64,000 bases of DNA, taken from positions 21,655,054 to 21,719,053 of the forward strand of contig NC_092562.1 of the NCBI RefSeq assembly GCF_037975245.1, in the 5' to 3' direction. The position numbers and the translations under genes are program-made. This DNA is from Apostichopus japonicus (taxonomy: Eukaryota > Echinodermata > Holothuroidea > Aspidochirotida > Stichopodidae). Numbering within the stretch: position 1 is the first letter of the stretch; each line of letters starts with the position of its first letter. Below, piece after piece: positions 35,801 through 43,700 of this stretch. The notes under the pieces are model-generated. The model searched no databases. It was not told the DNA's origin and saw only the letters and a program-made list of their open reading frames with translations.

Positions 35801-37453
35801 CAATACCCACAGCATGGTGTATAAACGATACAGCGATGGACATCTCAGGTCCAGCTAAAGATAACAAGGTATCACATTTCATTACTGTCTGCATTTTGTA
35901 GCGACATGAACAAAACGTCACTTGCAAGCAACAGAAAGTTAACTTTTTCAGATAGCCGCATGCCGTTTGGGGTGAGTCTTCAATGCCTTTAACAAGTCGA
36001 TGAATCATGTAGCCATTACATGCTACAATTAAAGATCTGACACAATCTAGAATATGTGCAGCTGGACAGAGAATATAGCAATGTGATGTGATATATGTTC
36101 TTGGTGGTTAGGACTGTAAAGTTAAAATGTCTATAAAGATCTTCAATATTGGTAGTAAAGCTGTTTATTGAATTCTGAACATGGATGACCATTATCTGAC
36201 TTTTCTAGCATATTTTGGAGTAATGCTGATGCCTGTAAAAGCTTGATTTTTGTACATTGTGGAAGAGAGAAAAACTGATGGATTCTCTGTAAAAGTAGTC
36301 CCAATATACAGATGCCATCATTACTTCTAGCTAATCTAAGATCTCAATGACACAATTAGCTACCTCACCTACACCCCAACGCCCACCCCCAACCACCACC
36401 CTTCCTTGTTACTGACTCCTCCACCGTCACAATGCATTTAAACAAAGAAGAATCAGATAATTAGCCTACACAGACTCACAAAATTGGTCCGCTCTAACTT
36501 TCCACCCTTAACTCCTCCATATGCCCCCGCATGTACTCCCTTCCTTTCCCCTGTCCCTCCCTCCTCCCTTCAAGGAAAAAGGCAACATCTAGTCTAACAC
36601 AGTAAGCATACATGGTCTCATATGACTATGACAATGTTCCTAACCTCGTAGTTGTCTAAATATGAAGAATTAGTAAGGGTTACTGCGACATCAAACTCTG
36701 CAGCTCGCTTCCCTACAAAACGTTGGATGAGCAGTTTGACTGCATCAGCTTGATCAGCTGCAGGTGTTTTACTCCGCAGAACATCCAATGCAGGAAACTC
36801 TACAGAATAGTGAAAACAATAGAAAGTAGCCAATAAAAAAACATGTTTACTTCTGAATAGGTAGAGCTCTGTGTTTCTTAACATTCACCAAACAGTTTCA
36901 CTCCTGGCTTTAGCTAGCCACCTGTATCGTAGTCTGTTAAATGACATAACCACGAATAGATGAAGTAGGAAAGTGTCTGGATACTTGGATATATACAGTG
37001 GAAGTGCATGAAATAAGTCTAGGCCTACATGCACTGAGAAGGGCGGATCGGTGGAAAGGTGTCTTAAATTCATTAATAGATTACAAACAAGGTTCTAGTG
37101 TTACAAATATGTGAAGTACATTAAATGTTCTTGCTTTTGTTAGGTATCCCTCAAGTAGTGCACATAAACCCACTCACTTCAATCCCACCCCCCCTCCATC
37201 CCCCCCTCCCCATTCTACTTCTAGCTTAAACACTGAATGGAAAGGAATACCTGTTAGTATCTTTAACATATTGGCACCAATCTTTTCATCCAGTTTAGAG
37301 AAGTTATAGATAATGGTTGATATTTGAGTATGGTCACTGTTGGTAAATCAGACACCGAGTTTGACCTAACTACCCTAGGGCTACGTTATACCAACCTTTT
37401 CCATGGAGAACAGGAACAGCTGTCATACACAAGAAGAAGAGTAACATGTACAT
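17678..37453 (-). CDS. NAGLU: Alpha-N-acetylglucosaminidase (NAGLU), 19 exons, complete
   Basis: A GH89 lysosomal hydrolase that removes terminal alpha-linked N-acetylglucosamine from heparan sulfate. The joined coding sequence is 2352 bases, or 783 residues; human NAGLU has 743. Exons 5' to 3': 37396-37453, 36645-36799, 35388-35578, 33556-33774, 32354-32515, 31460-31525, 30628-30691, 29552-29625, 29009-29162, 26405-26554, 25894-26036, 24724-24883, 24324-24409, 23263-23367, 21471-21591, 20835-20897, 20070-20113, 18977-19131, 17678-17859. All junctions are GT-AG and keep frame. A signal peptide covers residues 1 to about 18. The N-terminal domain runs to about 135, a TIM barrel to about 480, and the helical C-terminal domain follows. 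The catalytic glutamates of the family (human E316 and E446) correspond to E324 in NADTFNEM and E452 in TPEG. Several N-glycosylation sequons are visible, as expected for a lysosomal protein. The human gene has 6 exons, so this one is far more divided. Exon limits are hand-called and can be off by a few bases. Confidence 0.95.
17852..18560. repeat. Minisatellite, ~81-bp unit x8, at NAGLU exon 19 acceptor
   Basis: Copies begin at CTGAGTCTC in 17953, 18034, 18113, 18194, 18275, 18356, 18437 and 18514, so the period is mostly 81 bp. A proximal, more diverged copy starts at 17852 and overlaps the true acceptor of exon 19. On the minus strand each copy reads CCTAG/GAGACTCAGTTT, while the real junction reads CCAG/GAGACTCGGTTT. 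Degenerate fragments continue to about 18900. The array is intronic and upstream of the exon in the transcript. Confidence 0.95.
18977..19131 (-). CDS. NAGLU: NAGLU exon 18, C-terminal domain
   Basis: Encodes [20 protein letters not shown] then [17 protein letters not shown]. YYxxRWRLF is a family motif. The donor CAAG/GTTTGT opens the intron that holds the 81-bp array. Confidence 0.92.
20070..20113 (-). CDS. NAGLU: NAGLU exon 17, C-terminal domain
   Basis: A 44-base exon encoding [14 protein letters not shown], matching the human ILDYANKQLAGL block. The acceptor is TTGTCAG and the donor AG/GTAAGT. Confidence 0.92.
20835..20897 (-). CDS. NAGLU: NAGLU exon 16, C-terminal domain
   Basis: A 21-codon exon encoding [20 protein letters not shown] plus N. 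The motif NxRxQxTLWGP is conserved in GH89. Both splice sites are in phase 0. Confidence 0.92.
21471..21591 (-). CDS. NAGLU: NAGLU exon 15, C-terminal domain
   Basis: Encodes [15 protein letters not shown] then [16 protein letters not shown], matching the family's FLLGSWLEQA block. The donor is GAT/GTAAGT. Confidence 0.93.
22240..22322. repeat. Two-copy tandem repeat in NAGLU intron 14
   Basis: The block TTTGAGATAACCTRTTKACC followed by CCTTGA occurs twice about 50 bp apart. It is a simple local duplication. Confidence 0.75.
22555..22690 (+). repeat. Single copy of the TGACCT-rich repeat
   Basis: GTTTTCAGACTTTGACACC, then TTGACCTCATCTGAC and GAGATATCTTGTTTACAAGC, follow the same order as the units at 12184-13048. 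It lies in NAGLU intron 14. Confidence 0.6.
23263..23367 (-). CDS. NAGLU: NAGLU exon 14, C-terminal domain
   Basis: Encodes [20 protein letters not shown] and DNWNLDEVK, matching the human YDLLDLTRQ motif. The donor used is AA/GTAAGT. Confidence 0.92.
23648..23790 (+). repeat. Dispersed repeat family C, copy 2
   Basis: Contains TTAAGTATTTTATGGAAATG, AATAAA, CTTGGGCTCCCCAACTGACC and a GATCCTG end. The same order is seen at 52495-52660. It lies in NAGLU intron 13. Confidence 0.5.
24324..24409 (-). CDS. NAGLU: NAGLU exon 13, C-terminal domain
   Basis: Encodes [20 protein letters not shown] then CSGSDLFR. It fills the WYN...AWRLLL region of the family. It was found by reading the reverse strand between exons 12 and 14, and its phases (0 in, 2 out) fit both neighbours. 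Confidence 0.9.
24724..24883 (-). CDS. NAGLU: NAGLU exon 12, C-terminal domain
   Basis: Encodes [29 protein letters not shown] and RPSLKLAPN, matching the human RRYGV and RRPSL blocks. The donor is AAC/GTAAGT, phase 0. Confidence 0.93.
24944..24998. repeat. Two-copy 28-bp repeat near NAGLU exon 12
   Basis: AATAATAAAAATAGAAATTC followed by CAGA occurs twice in direct orientation, about 60 to 110 bases upstream of the exon 12 acceptor in the transcript. It extends the intron's pyrimidine-rich minus strand. Confidence 0.7.
25811..25888. repeat. ~20-bp tandem array at NAGLU exon 11 donor
   Basis: Four units of AGTYTWTATAAATATTCARY stop within about five bases of the exon 11 donor at 25893. Unlike the two long arrays, the unit does not contain the splice site itself. 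Confidence 0.85.
25894..26036 (-). CDS. NAGLU: NAGLU exon 11, second catalytic glutamate
   Basis: Encodes [20 protein letters not shown] then [13 protein letters not shown]. The glutamate after TTP is residue 452 and corresponds to human E446. The donor GAATG/GTATGA is followed within a few bases by a 20-bp tandem array. Confidence 0.94.
26405..26554 (-). CDS. NAGLU: NAGLU exon 10, catalytic barrel
   Basis: Encodes [16 protein letters not shown] and [20 protein letters not shown]. Its acceptor TATCTCGAAG is the last unit of the minisatellite at 26540-28165, and the first 19 bases of the exon are part of the repeated unit. Confidence 0.94.
26540..28165. repeat. Minisatellite, ~96-bp unit x17, at NAGLU exon 10 acceptor
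   Basis: GATCAGATTC recurs at 26591, 26688, 26785, 26881, 26977, 27073, 27170, 27267, 27364, 27460, 27555, 27652, 27748, 27844, 27940, 28037 and 28125, so units are 95-97 bp except the last interval. The proximal edge overlaps the first 15 or more bases of exon 10. On the minus strand the units read TATCTTGAAG/GGT, copying the real acceptor TATCTCGAAG/GGT. Each unit also has an internal inverted repeat, TTTACTTC and GAAGTAAA about 42 bases apart. Long plus-strand open frames here (26783-27154, 27581-28120) arise only because 96 is a multiple of three. Confidence 0.97.
29009..29162 (-). CDS. NAGLU: NAGLU exon 9, catalytic barrel
   Basis: Encodes [16 protein letters not shown] and [16 protein letters not shown], then ALLQAVPE. 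The motif WLMQGWLF is diagnostic of GH89. The donor GAG/GTAAAC opens the intron that holds the 96-bp array. Confidence 0.94.
29552..29625 (-). CDS. NAGLU: NAGLU exon 8, first catalytic glutamate
   Basis: Encodes [18 protein letters not shown]. The glutamate of NEM is residue 324 and corresponds to human E316, a catalytic residue of GH89. The acceptor TTAG is poor, but the donor AG/GTAAGA is strong. Confidence 0.93.
30189..30390. repeat. Two-copy ~102-bp tandem duplication in NAGLU intron 7
   Basis: AATAATACACAAAGATTATA, then TTTGGGCTGCAT and TGTATGTACC, recur about 102 bp further on with changes, along with ATGGGCA and AACCCAAACAAC-like blocks. It lies within the intron between exons 7 and 8. 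Confidence 0.75.
30628..30691 (-). CDS. NAGLU: NAGLU exon 7, catalytic barrel
   Basis: Encodes [20 protein letters not shown] and ends on ATG/GTAAAG in phase 0. It matches the family's LxPxDPxF block. Confidence 0.92.
31460..31525 (-). CDS. NAGLU: NAGLU exon 6, catalytic barrel
   Basis: Encodes [20 protein letters not shown] between CTTCTACAG and the strong donor TG/GTAAGT. The WGHF motif is typical of the family. Confidence 0.9.
32354..32515 (-). CDS. NAGLU: NAGLU exon 5, catalytic barrel
   Basis: Encodes [17 protein letters not shown] and [18 protein letters not shown]. The donor is the weak AAACG/GTCTGC, called because joining to exon 6 restores the codon CGA and the family's RVFP motif. 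Reading through instead leaves the family and reaches a stop. Confidence 0.88.
33274..33340. repeat. 11-bp tandem repeat in NAGLU intron 4
   Basis: About five copies of TTTACCATAGG, the first two diverged. Simple local repeat. Confidence 0.85.
33556..33774 (-). CDS. NAGLU: NAGLU exon 4, start of the catalytic barrel
   Basis: Encodes [29 protein letters not shown]-like [18 protein letters not shown] and [15 protein letters not shown], then GPAFLAW. These are the best conserved GH89 blocks. The donor GCCTG/GTATGA splits the TGG codon. Confidence 0.95.
34164..35259 (+). mobile_element. Non-autonomous hAT-like transposon in NAGLU intron 3
   Basis: Terminal inverted repeats CAGTGGCGGCGGAAC (left) and CAGGCGTGGCGGAAC (right end read on the minus strand) are flanked by a perfect 8-bp target duplication CAATAAAT (34156-34163 and 35260-35267). 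An 8-bp duplication and CAG...CTG termini are the signature of the hAT superfamily. GGGGGGGCT blocks occur inside each end. No transposase frame is present, so it depended on another copy. A second element is nested at 34538-34941. A conserved module ends about 47 bp before the right terminus (35109-35212). Confidence 0.9.
34538..34941 (+). mobile_element. Nested hAT-like element
   Basis: Inserted inside the element at 34164-35259. The ends are TAGTGGCGGAG and CTCCGCCACTG, with a near-perfect 8-bp target duplication CCCTTACT (34530-34537) and CCCTTGCT (34942-34949). It carries its own copy of the subterminal TACGCTCCGCGCCAACC module (34773-34876). It is 404 bp long and has no coding capacity. 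Confidence 0.8.
35388..35578 (-). CDS. NAGLU: NAGLU exon 3, N-terminal domain
   Basis: Encodes residues 72-134, including [20 protein letters not shown] and [14 protein letters not shown], which match the family's STGVAAA and WSG motifs. It ends in phase 2 at CAAAG/GTAACG. Confidence 0.93.
36645..36799 (-). CDS. NAGLU: NAGLU exon 2, N-terminal domain
   Basis: Encodes residues 20-71, running EFPALDV ... [18 protein letters not shown] ... NSSYLDNYE. This is the mature amino terminus; NSS is a glycosylation sequon. The acceptor is CTGTAG and the donor GAG/GTTAGG. Confidence 0.9.
37396..37453 (-). CDS. NAGLU: NAGLU exon 1, signal peptide
   Basis: Starts [19 protein letters not shown], a short hydrophobic signal peptide. 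The donor is AAAG followed by GTTGGT, phase 1. A second in-frame ATG two codons in (37447-37445) is an alternative start. An acceptor-like CTTCTTCTCCACAG ends at 37499, so an upstream 5' untranslated exon is possible. Confidence 0.85.
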
Positions 37454-40400
37454 GATTGTGTTTGTTAGAGCTTTACACAAAGATGTGTTTCACTGGCACT
37501 GTGGAGAAGAAGATGAAAGCAAGTTTCAACTCAATGCAAGATCATACTACAGATTGATATGGTTACCTTTGGAGTTAACTTTAGGGGCATTTAACATGCT
37601 ACCCTGTACAAAGGAAAGTTACAAGTTATACTGTAAGGCACACTCAACCTGCACAACCAGAATATTTGCTTGAATATGACATCTAACCTTGAATGGATAC
37701 CACCAACAGCAACGCGTACATTACATTCAGGCTGATCCCTCGTTTCATATTTTAATTTCAAAGTGATGTAAGTGTGGCCAACATGGTCAAAACTGTACAA
37801 GTAATGGCTATAAACTTGGAAAGTTATTTTTCACCACTGTACTGTAGAAATTTAATTAAAAATTCACATCGGCTGCCAATGTCAATGTTACAACTGTCAA
37901 CGGATGACACCTTATACAGGCTGACTTTACTCAGATACAATGAAGTCTGAATTGCCTTGTGATTTCTTAAAATAAAAGTCACTTTGGAATTGATATTGGT
38001 CAAAGAGAAAACTTCAATGGATTACAATGAACGTGATCAAGTTGCTTGTTCTGATATGCCAAGTCTACAAGTGTTTAGGCTAATGTGTTGCTAGAGTATC
38101 AGGAATAACTTGAGCAATGTGCCCTTTTCCGGTCGCACCAAAAAGTAGGAATAGGGCAAGGCACCTGTACAGTATGTAGTTGATACATTGTTTGTTCAGT
38201 TCAGGGAAATTACCCAAGGCCAATATGAAACACAAAACAGTCTTGCAGAATATACAAGTCATATCCACAATCTTGTCAGAATTATAAAATTACTGTTCTT
38301 TCCCTATGAGTTTGAGAAAGGGGACAAATCATCCAACAAGCCTAGCCTATATCCTACCCATCTTCTTATAAGCCCTGACTGACTGAGTGTTTCTGCATGT
38401 CCAATTTTCACAGGGTACTTGATTATTTTTGTATTGCAAGGAATAAAACTTTATTATAATAATGTTTTTCCATGGTTGGTTGGAACAGTTTCATTTGTCA
38501 ATCATTGTTCAAAGTTATGAGCCTTACATTTAGGCCTATGGTGCAATAACAGGGTCAACCAAGTACATACGGGTAGGCCCTGAGTCCTCACATGACATTC
38601 TATCTTCTGTTGGAGTATCAAGTCCATTCGAGGGAAGGTCTATGCCCTAATATAGGTCATTAAGTGAACACCTGAACCGTTAGTCGTTACTACTTACATG
38701 AACTGAAATTTGAAAATGATTGCAAGCATAACAAGAACAGGCTGAAGTAGAAATTTAGCGCTGTGATGAGGTGAGTCTGTAACGATGTTATTTTTTCGCC
38801 AGTGTGTTGGAACTTTACGGTGTTTACACAGCTCGACCCAGGTACCGACTTGCTTATTATTAGTTATAATTGTAGCAAGCTTCCTTTTGCAATTTTAAAG
38901 TTTGAGCTCTTCAAACTTGAGTGACAGGACTGAGTTACGCCTATAATCTGTCCTTGTTCCGTACCACTAGTAACACAGAGTTCTTGTAAGAGTTCTTGAG
39001 TGGGCGTGGCAAATTATTTTGTGGAAAGTAGAGATCATAGAAATTTATAAGGATAGTACAGATACTTCAATTTGCTATTTGCAAATTTGAAGGCGTGACA
39101 AATTGCTGTGATTCAGCCACGAAACGCTTAGCATTTACTAAAGTAGCAACGATAACGTTGCAGCTGTATAGCGACAAGGATGCTCTCTTTAGACTTAGAC
39201 ATTTGAGGTAACACGGGCTTAGGAGTCATTTTTAATAAGACTTTAACAAATACTTTGTTAGTGTAAACAGGGAGTAGTTGTTTTAACTTCTTAATTGTCA
39301 CAACGGCAGTAGGATTAGAGACCAACCCGAATTTCCTGGCACTTGTCACGGCAACTAGTTAATTTAGGCTTTAGTTGGCCTAGCCTACATTGAACTCACA
39401 TTGAAGTTACAGTACGCATATAGTAGAACTAACACAACAGTTAGTCATTTACACTGTATTCAATCTTGGCAGACAATATGCAGCATATTCAAACCCTTAA
39501 CTTAAGTAGATTAGCACGGTTGTACGAAAAATGACGCACTTAACCTGCTTAGCATGAATATTTTGTTTAAGTACATCAGGCCATGAATGAAGACCATCAC
39601 CAGAATCGGTACTGTAACACAACAGTAATGTTTTACTTAAAATGAGCTACTTTCCAATCTTGGCGACCACTGAATAACTGACAGATTTCAAAAGTGAAGT
39701 GATGTTTATCCTAACATAGGCTGGCAATAAATATTCATACAGTTAAAGATAGGCTTGCCAACAGAAAATGCCTCACAGAGAAACTTTATTTCAGTCCTGA
39801 CCGATTCAATTCCAATAAAACTTGAGAAAAACGATGGCTGTTTTGAAACTTTTATAGAGCAGCAAGTTAAAGGACTGCTGTATATAGACACCAACTATAG
39901 CACGCTATCATGGAAAAGTTTCTTGTGACTACGTAATCATCTGCATCGCCTGCCACATATTTTTCCTTGTATGAGGGTTTAGTGTGAATGCTCTATGATT
40001 AACTACACCAGGGAGCTGCTACTCTAACATGTTTCCACACAGTGTACAACAACACAAAGAGCCTAATGGTGTTAGGAAGCTATGCAGGCTAATTGTTGAG
40101 CCTGAGGTCGATTTACGACCGTAGCAGGTCAATTTACATAATTACAAAACTTTCCTAGCTATAGCATGCTATAATTGGAGCCAATAAAGCACATCTTTAA
40201 GGTAATGTTTTGTTATAAATGTCATCATGTTTAAAAAGTCAGGTCAAAAGTTTGAAAGCTGAAGTTATAACATCCTTTGAACATATTTTGATTTGCTATG
40301 TACTTGTTCTTTCCCTATCAAAAATAGTTTGCTGTTTAATGCAAGCCAGTGATTAAGTTTCATTGTCTTCGTTTTGCTCTATTCCTGTACATTACTTTCA

Positions 40401-40528
40401 GTTCAAAGGACATACGAGAGATGAAGGGAAAAGGTGGGCAACTCTGAAAACACATCATTGTCTGAGGAGACTATATTTGTCACAGATTTGGATTTTAGAA
40501 ATTGTTTACAGATAAAAAAACATTCAAG
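37454..40528. promoter_or_regulatory. Divergent intergenic region between NAGLU and the SLC17-like gene
   Basis: Both start codons face outward from this stretch of about 3.1 kb, so both promoters are expected here. No TATA box or CpG island is obvious to the eye. A candidate acceptor for a 5' untranslated NAGLU exon ends at 37499. A possible upstream start exon for the transporter lies at 40421-40433 (ATGAAGGGAAAAG before GTGGGC). If spliced to 40512 it would add MKGKDKKTFK in frame across a very short intron of 78 bases. Confidence 0.5.
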
Positions 40529-40702
40529 ATGACAAAGACACAATATTTGATATTCCTTTGTGGAATGGCAAACTTTATAAATGCAGCTGACCGAGTTATT
40601 ATGCCGATTGCCATCGTACCTATGTCAGATCTTTACGACTGGGATCTTAAACTCCAAGGATGGATCTTGAGTGCGTTTGCCTATGGCTACATCAGCAGTC
40701 AG
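40529..40702 (+). CDS. SLC17-like exon 1
   Basis: Encodes residues 1-58, starting MTKTQYLIFLCGMANFI and ending GWILSAFAYGYISSQ before GTTAGA. It covers helices 1 and part of 2. An upstream acceptor-like TTTACAG at 40505-40511 leaves room for an earlier coding exon. Confidence 0.85.
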
Positions 40703-43700
40703 GTTAGAGAACTTTTATGTTTCAATGCCACAGTGTTAATGCTTTATCAAATTGGTATGTTAACTAGTTTCCACAAAAGTCGTCTCGGTGGTCAGGACAT
40801 TTCATGCCCAGGAATAACAACCAGGACTGCTACTCTGATGCCAGTGAGATAAGTTGTTTCTGGTGCAATATAAAAAAAACATTTTTGTTAAATTCAGGTT
40901 AGCAAACTTTTACCCCACTATTTACTCTGTAGATATTATTACACTAGAAATTATCTGGACCAGGTGATATTGGAGAGGAGTGCAGTACATTCTTATGGAA
41001 TAAATGAAATCTATGTCAATTGCTGGCCCTGAGTATGGCAATATTCATGAGTAAAACATATTTTCAGTTTTGCAGATTTAGACAAGAATTTTTGAAGTAC
41101 TTAATGTGTTATTGTCAGACTTTAATATCAAACAATTTTTCTGTTCCATTTTGTAAACCACTGAAACGTGTAAGTTGCCATTTGTGGTCTGGGGATGTGG
41201 GGGGGGGGAGGGGGAGTGTTGGTTGCCTTCTTGGGCTGAAAGGTTACAAAATGTTTTGGGTTTGACAACTGTTTTCATTAGGTTCCAAATGCTACTGTAA
41301 ACTAGAGAAATAAATTGTAAAATCCACAACTTTATGTTGCAATAGGTCCATTGTTTCTTCTTCTTATTTTATCTTTATCTTTTTTTGTTGTGTTAATCTT
41401 CATGTTTCCTCTAACATGCTTCTAGACATCTTTGTTCGTTATATCAAAAAGCTTCATAAAGATATTAGTAAACTATTTCTGTCTTATAATTTATAACAAT
41501 TTGTAATCATTTACCACATCTATAGGTACTTGGTGGTAAGGCAGCCCAGCGTTTTGGAGGCAGGGCAGTTCTGGGCATTGCTGTGGCATGCTGGTCCTTA
41601 GCAACTTTCATCACTCCTGCGATTGCCTCTCAGGTTCACGCAGTCATCTTTACCAGGATCATACTGGGATTCGCGGAGGGCTTTTGTCTTCCGACAATTT
41701 TTCATGTCTTTTCCAGCAGCATATTGTTAGAAGAGCGTTCGAAGGCTTTCGGATATTTAGTGGCAGGTGGCTCTGTGGGTCAATGCTTAGCGTCAGTGGT
41801 AAGATATTTCCTGGTTTCCATGACAATTGCAATGCAATCGTGATGTCATGTATGTTTGTGCGTCTTTCCTTGCTTGCAGACTGGATATCTCAAGAAGAGA
41901 AACATCAATGGACATACTTGGTATATCTATGCTCTGATATTTTGATTCCAAAAACCCTGTTGTTTTTGGTGAGCCTGAAAGGTCAAAGGTCAAGATAGGT
42001 CTATAGAGAGGTCTTGATGCAAAAAACTTGTTACAAACATATCATATGAAGGAACAATTGCATGGATGTCAATACTCAGTATGTTGGTACCCCCATGTTG
42101 ACTACAAGATCTTAATTGTTTTCAATACAGTCAAAGATTATGTGAGGTCAGCTTGTAAATGTAATATCTCAATAGTGGAAGCTTGATCAGATCTTATACT
42201 TGTTATGTTGATGTCATTATTGAGTAGCCAAACAAAAGATTCCATATTATGTCGACAGAATTCTCGATGCCTTTGCATATTGTTGTAAATGTTGCCTTCT
42301 TATAATAGTATATGTTATCTGAATTCCCCCCCCCCACCTCCCCCAAGATGGTTCCATCATAATAACATGTACCAAGTTTGAGAATATTGTATACTACTGA
42401 ATACAACGCATCCAATAATCGTGTGTGATATTATATATTTTTTTCAATTTGTGTTATTCTTTATAGATCTGTCCATATATGAGCTGGCCTAACATGTTTT
42501 ACACATTTGGTGCTATCGGTCTGGTATGGGTCGTTCTCTGGTTTATGTTGTACAGCAAGAACATGGAGAGTCTGACCTCTGACCCACAGAAGCTCATGGA
42601 ACAAAAGGTGGGCGCAATTTAACCCAGTCTGGTATATTACCATGGCAACACTTACAGACTTGTAAACAAAATTTGAAGTTTTGAAAGATATTTAATATAA
42701 GAATTTATATAAGATATAAGAAGGCAGTGATATTCATTTGGGCACCCCAGAAAAATGTCACAGGTGTTTAGTTTTGCGTTCTAACGAAAATGCTAGCATA
42801 TTTTGAGTTGTGTGTTCCGTAGAAATCTTTACCTTTCAATGAAGCATACCAACATCTAACTTTAAGGTCAACTGCCCAGATGGTGCCACACCGAATCAAA
42901 CAGATATTCTCTAAATATGTTCTGTTTTTTTTTCCCCGTTTTTTTGTAGGTCGATACCACAGATCAGGTCAGTTGGAGGAGTTACCTATCACATCGCCCT
43001 CTGTGGGCTATATACACCGCTCATTTCTGCATGAATACCTCGAATTATATCATCAGTACCTGGCTGCCGACGTATCTCCAGAAGACGCTCGGAGCTAACC
43101 CACGTGACGTCAGTTTCACTGCGTTGCCTTTCATTGCCAACTCCATCGTTGGTGTAGGTGAGAACCGGCTATTGCTCTTGTTTTTTTTCTGTTAAGAGCA
43201 GGTCTTTGGTTTAATATCAATTGCTGTGACAAAAAAAGGAATATATATTATGATCGTGCTTATTTGTTATTTATTTGTTTATGTATTTATTTATTTATGT
43301 ATTTGTTAATTCTTATTTAGGAAGTTTCCGTACTATTCCTCCTCCTCCCCCCCCCCCCCCCCCGAACGTTGACAGAAAGTAAATAGTATAGAGCTGACAG
43401 CATTAAGATTTTGCAGTCTCTATTTTAGTCCAAACTTGAAAGGAGATTGAAATGACTTTGACTTGTTTCACTGCACGCCATTCAATGTAGTTGTGCGACT
43501 TGTACGATCAAATAAATTGAAAGGCAAATAGATGTGATAGGTTCTGTAGTGTAGTTAATTCAATAACCTATGTGGCTACTTTGATCAAATTTATTTGAAC
43601 CAAGGGCAATGTTTCTCTCTCTCTCTCTCACCCTCACCCACTCCCCCCCCCCCCCAACCCCCTTCATTTTGGCCAGATGTCACTCTCATAGGTAAAGGTT

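Noticed and set aside
41588-41998. 136-codon plus-strand frame overlapping transporter exon 2
   Set aside because: It is a shifted frame of the real exon, whose other frame carries the family motifs and correct splice phases.
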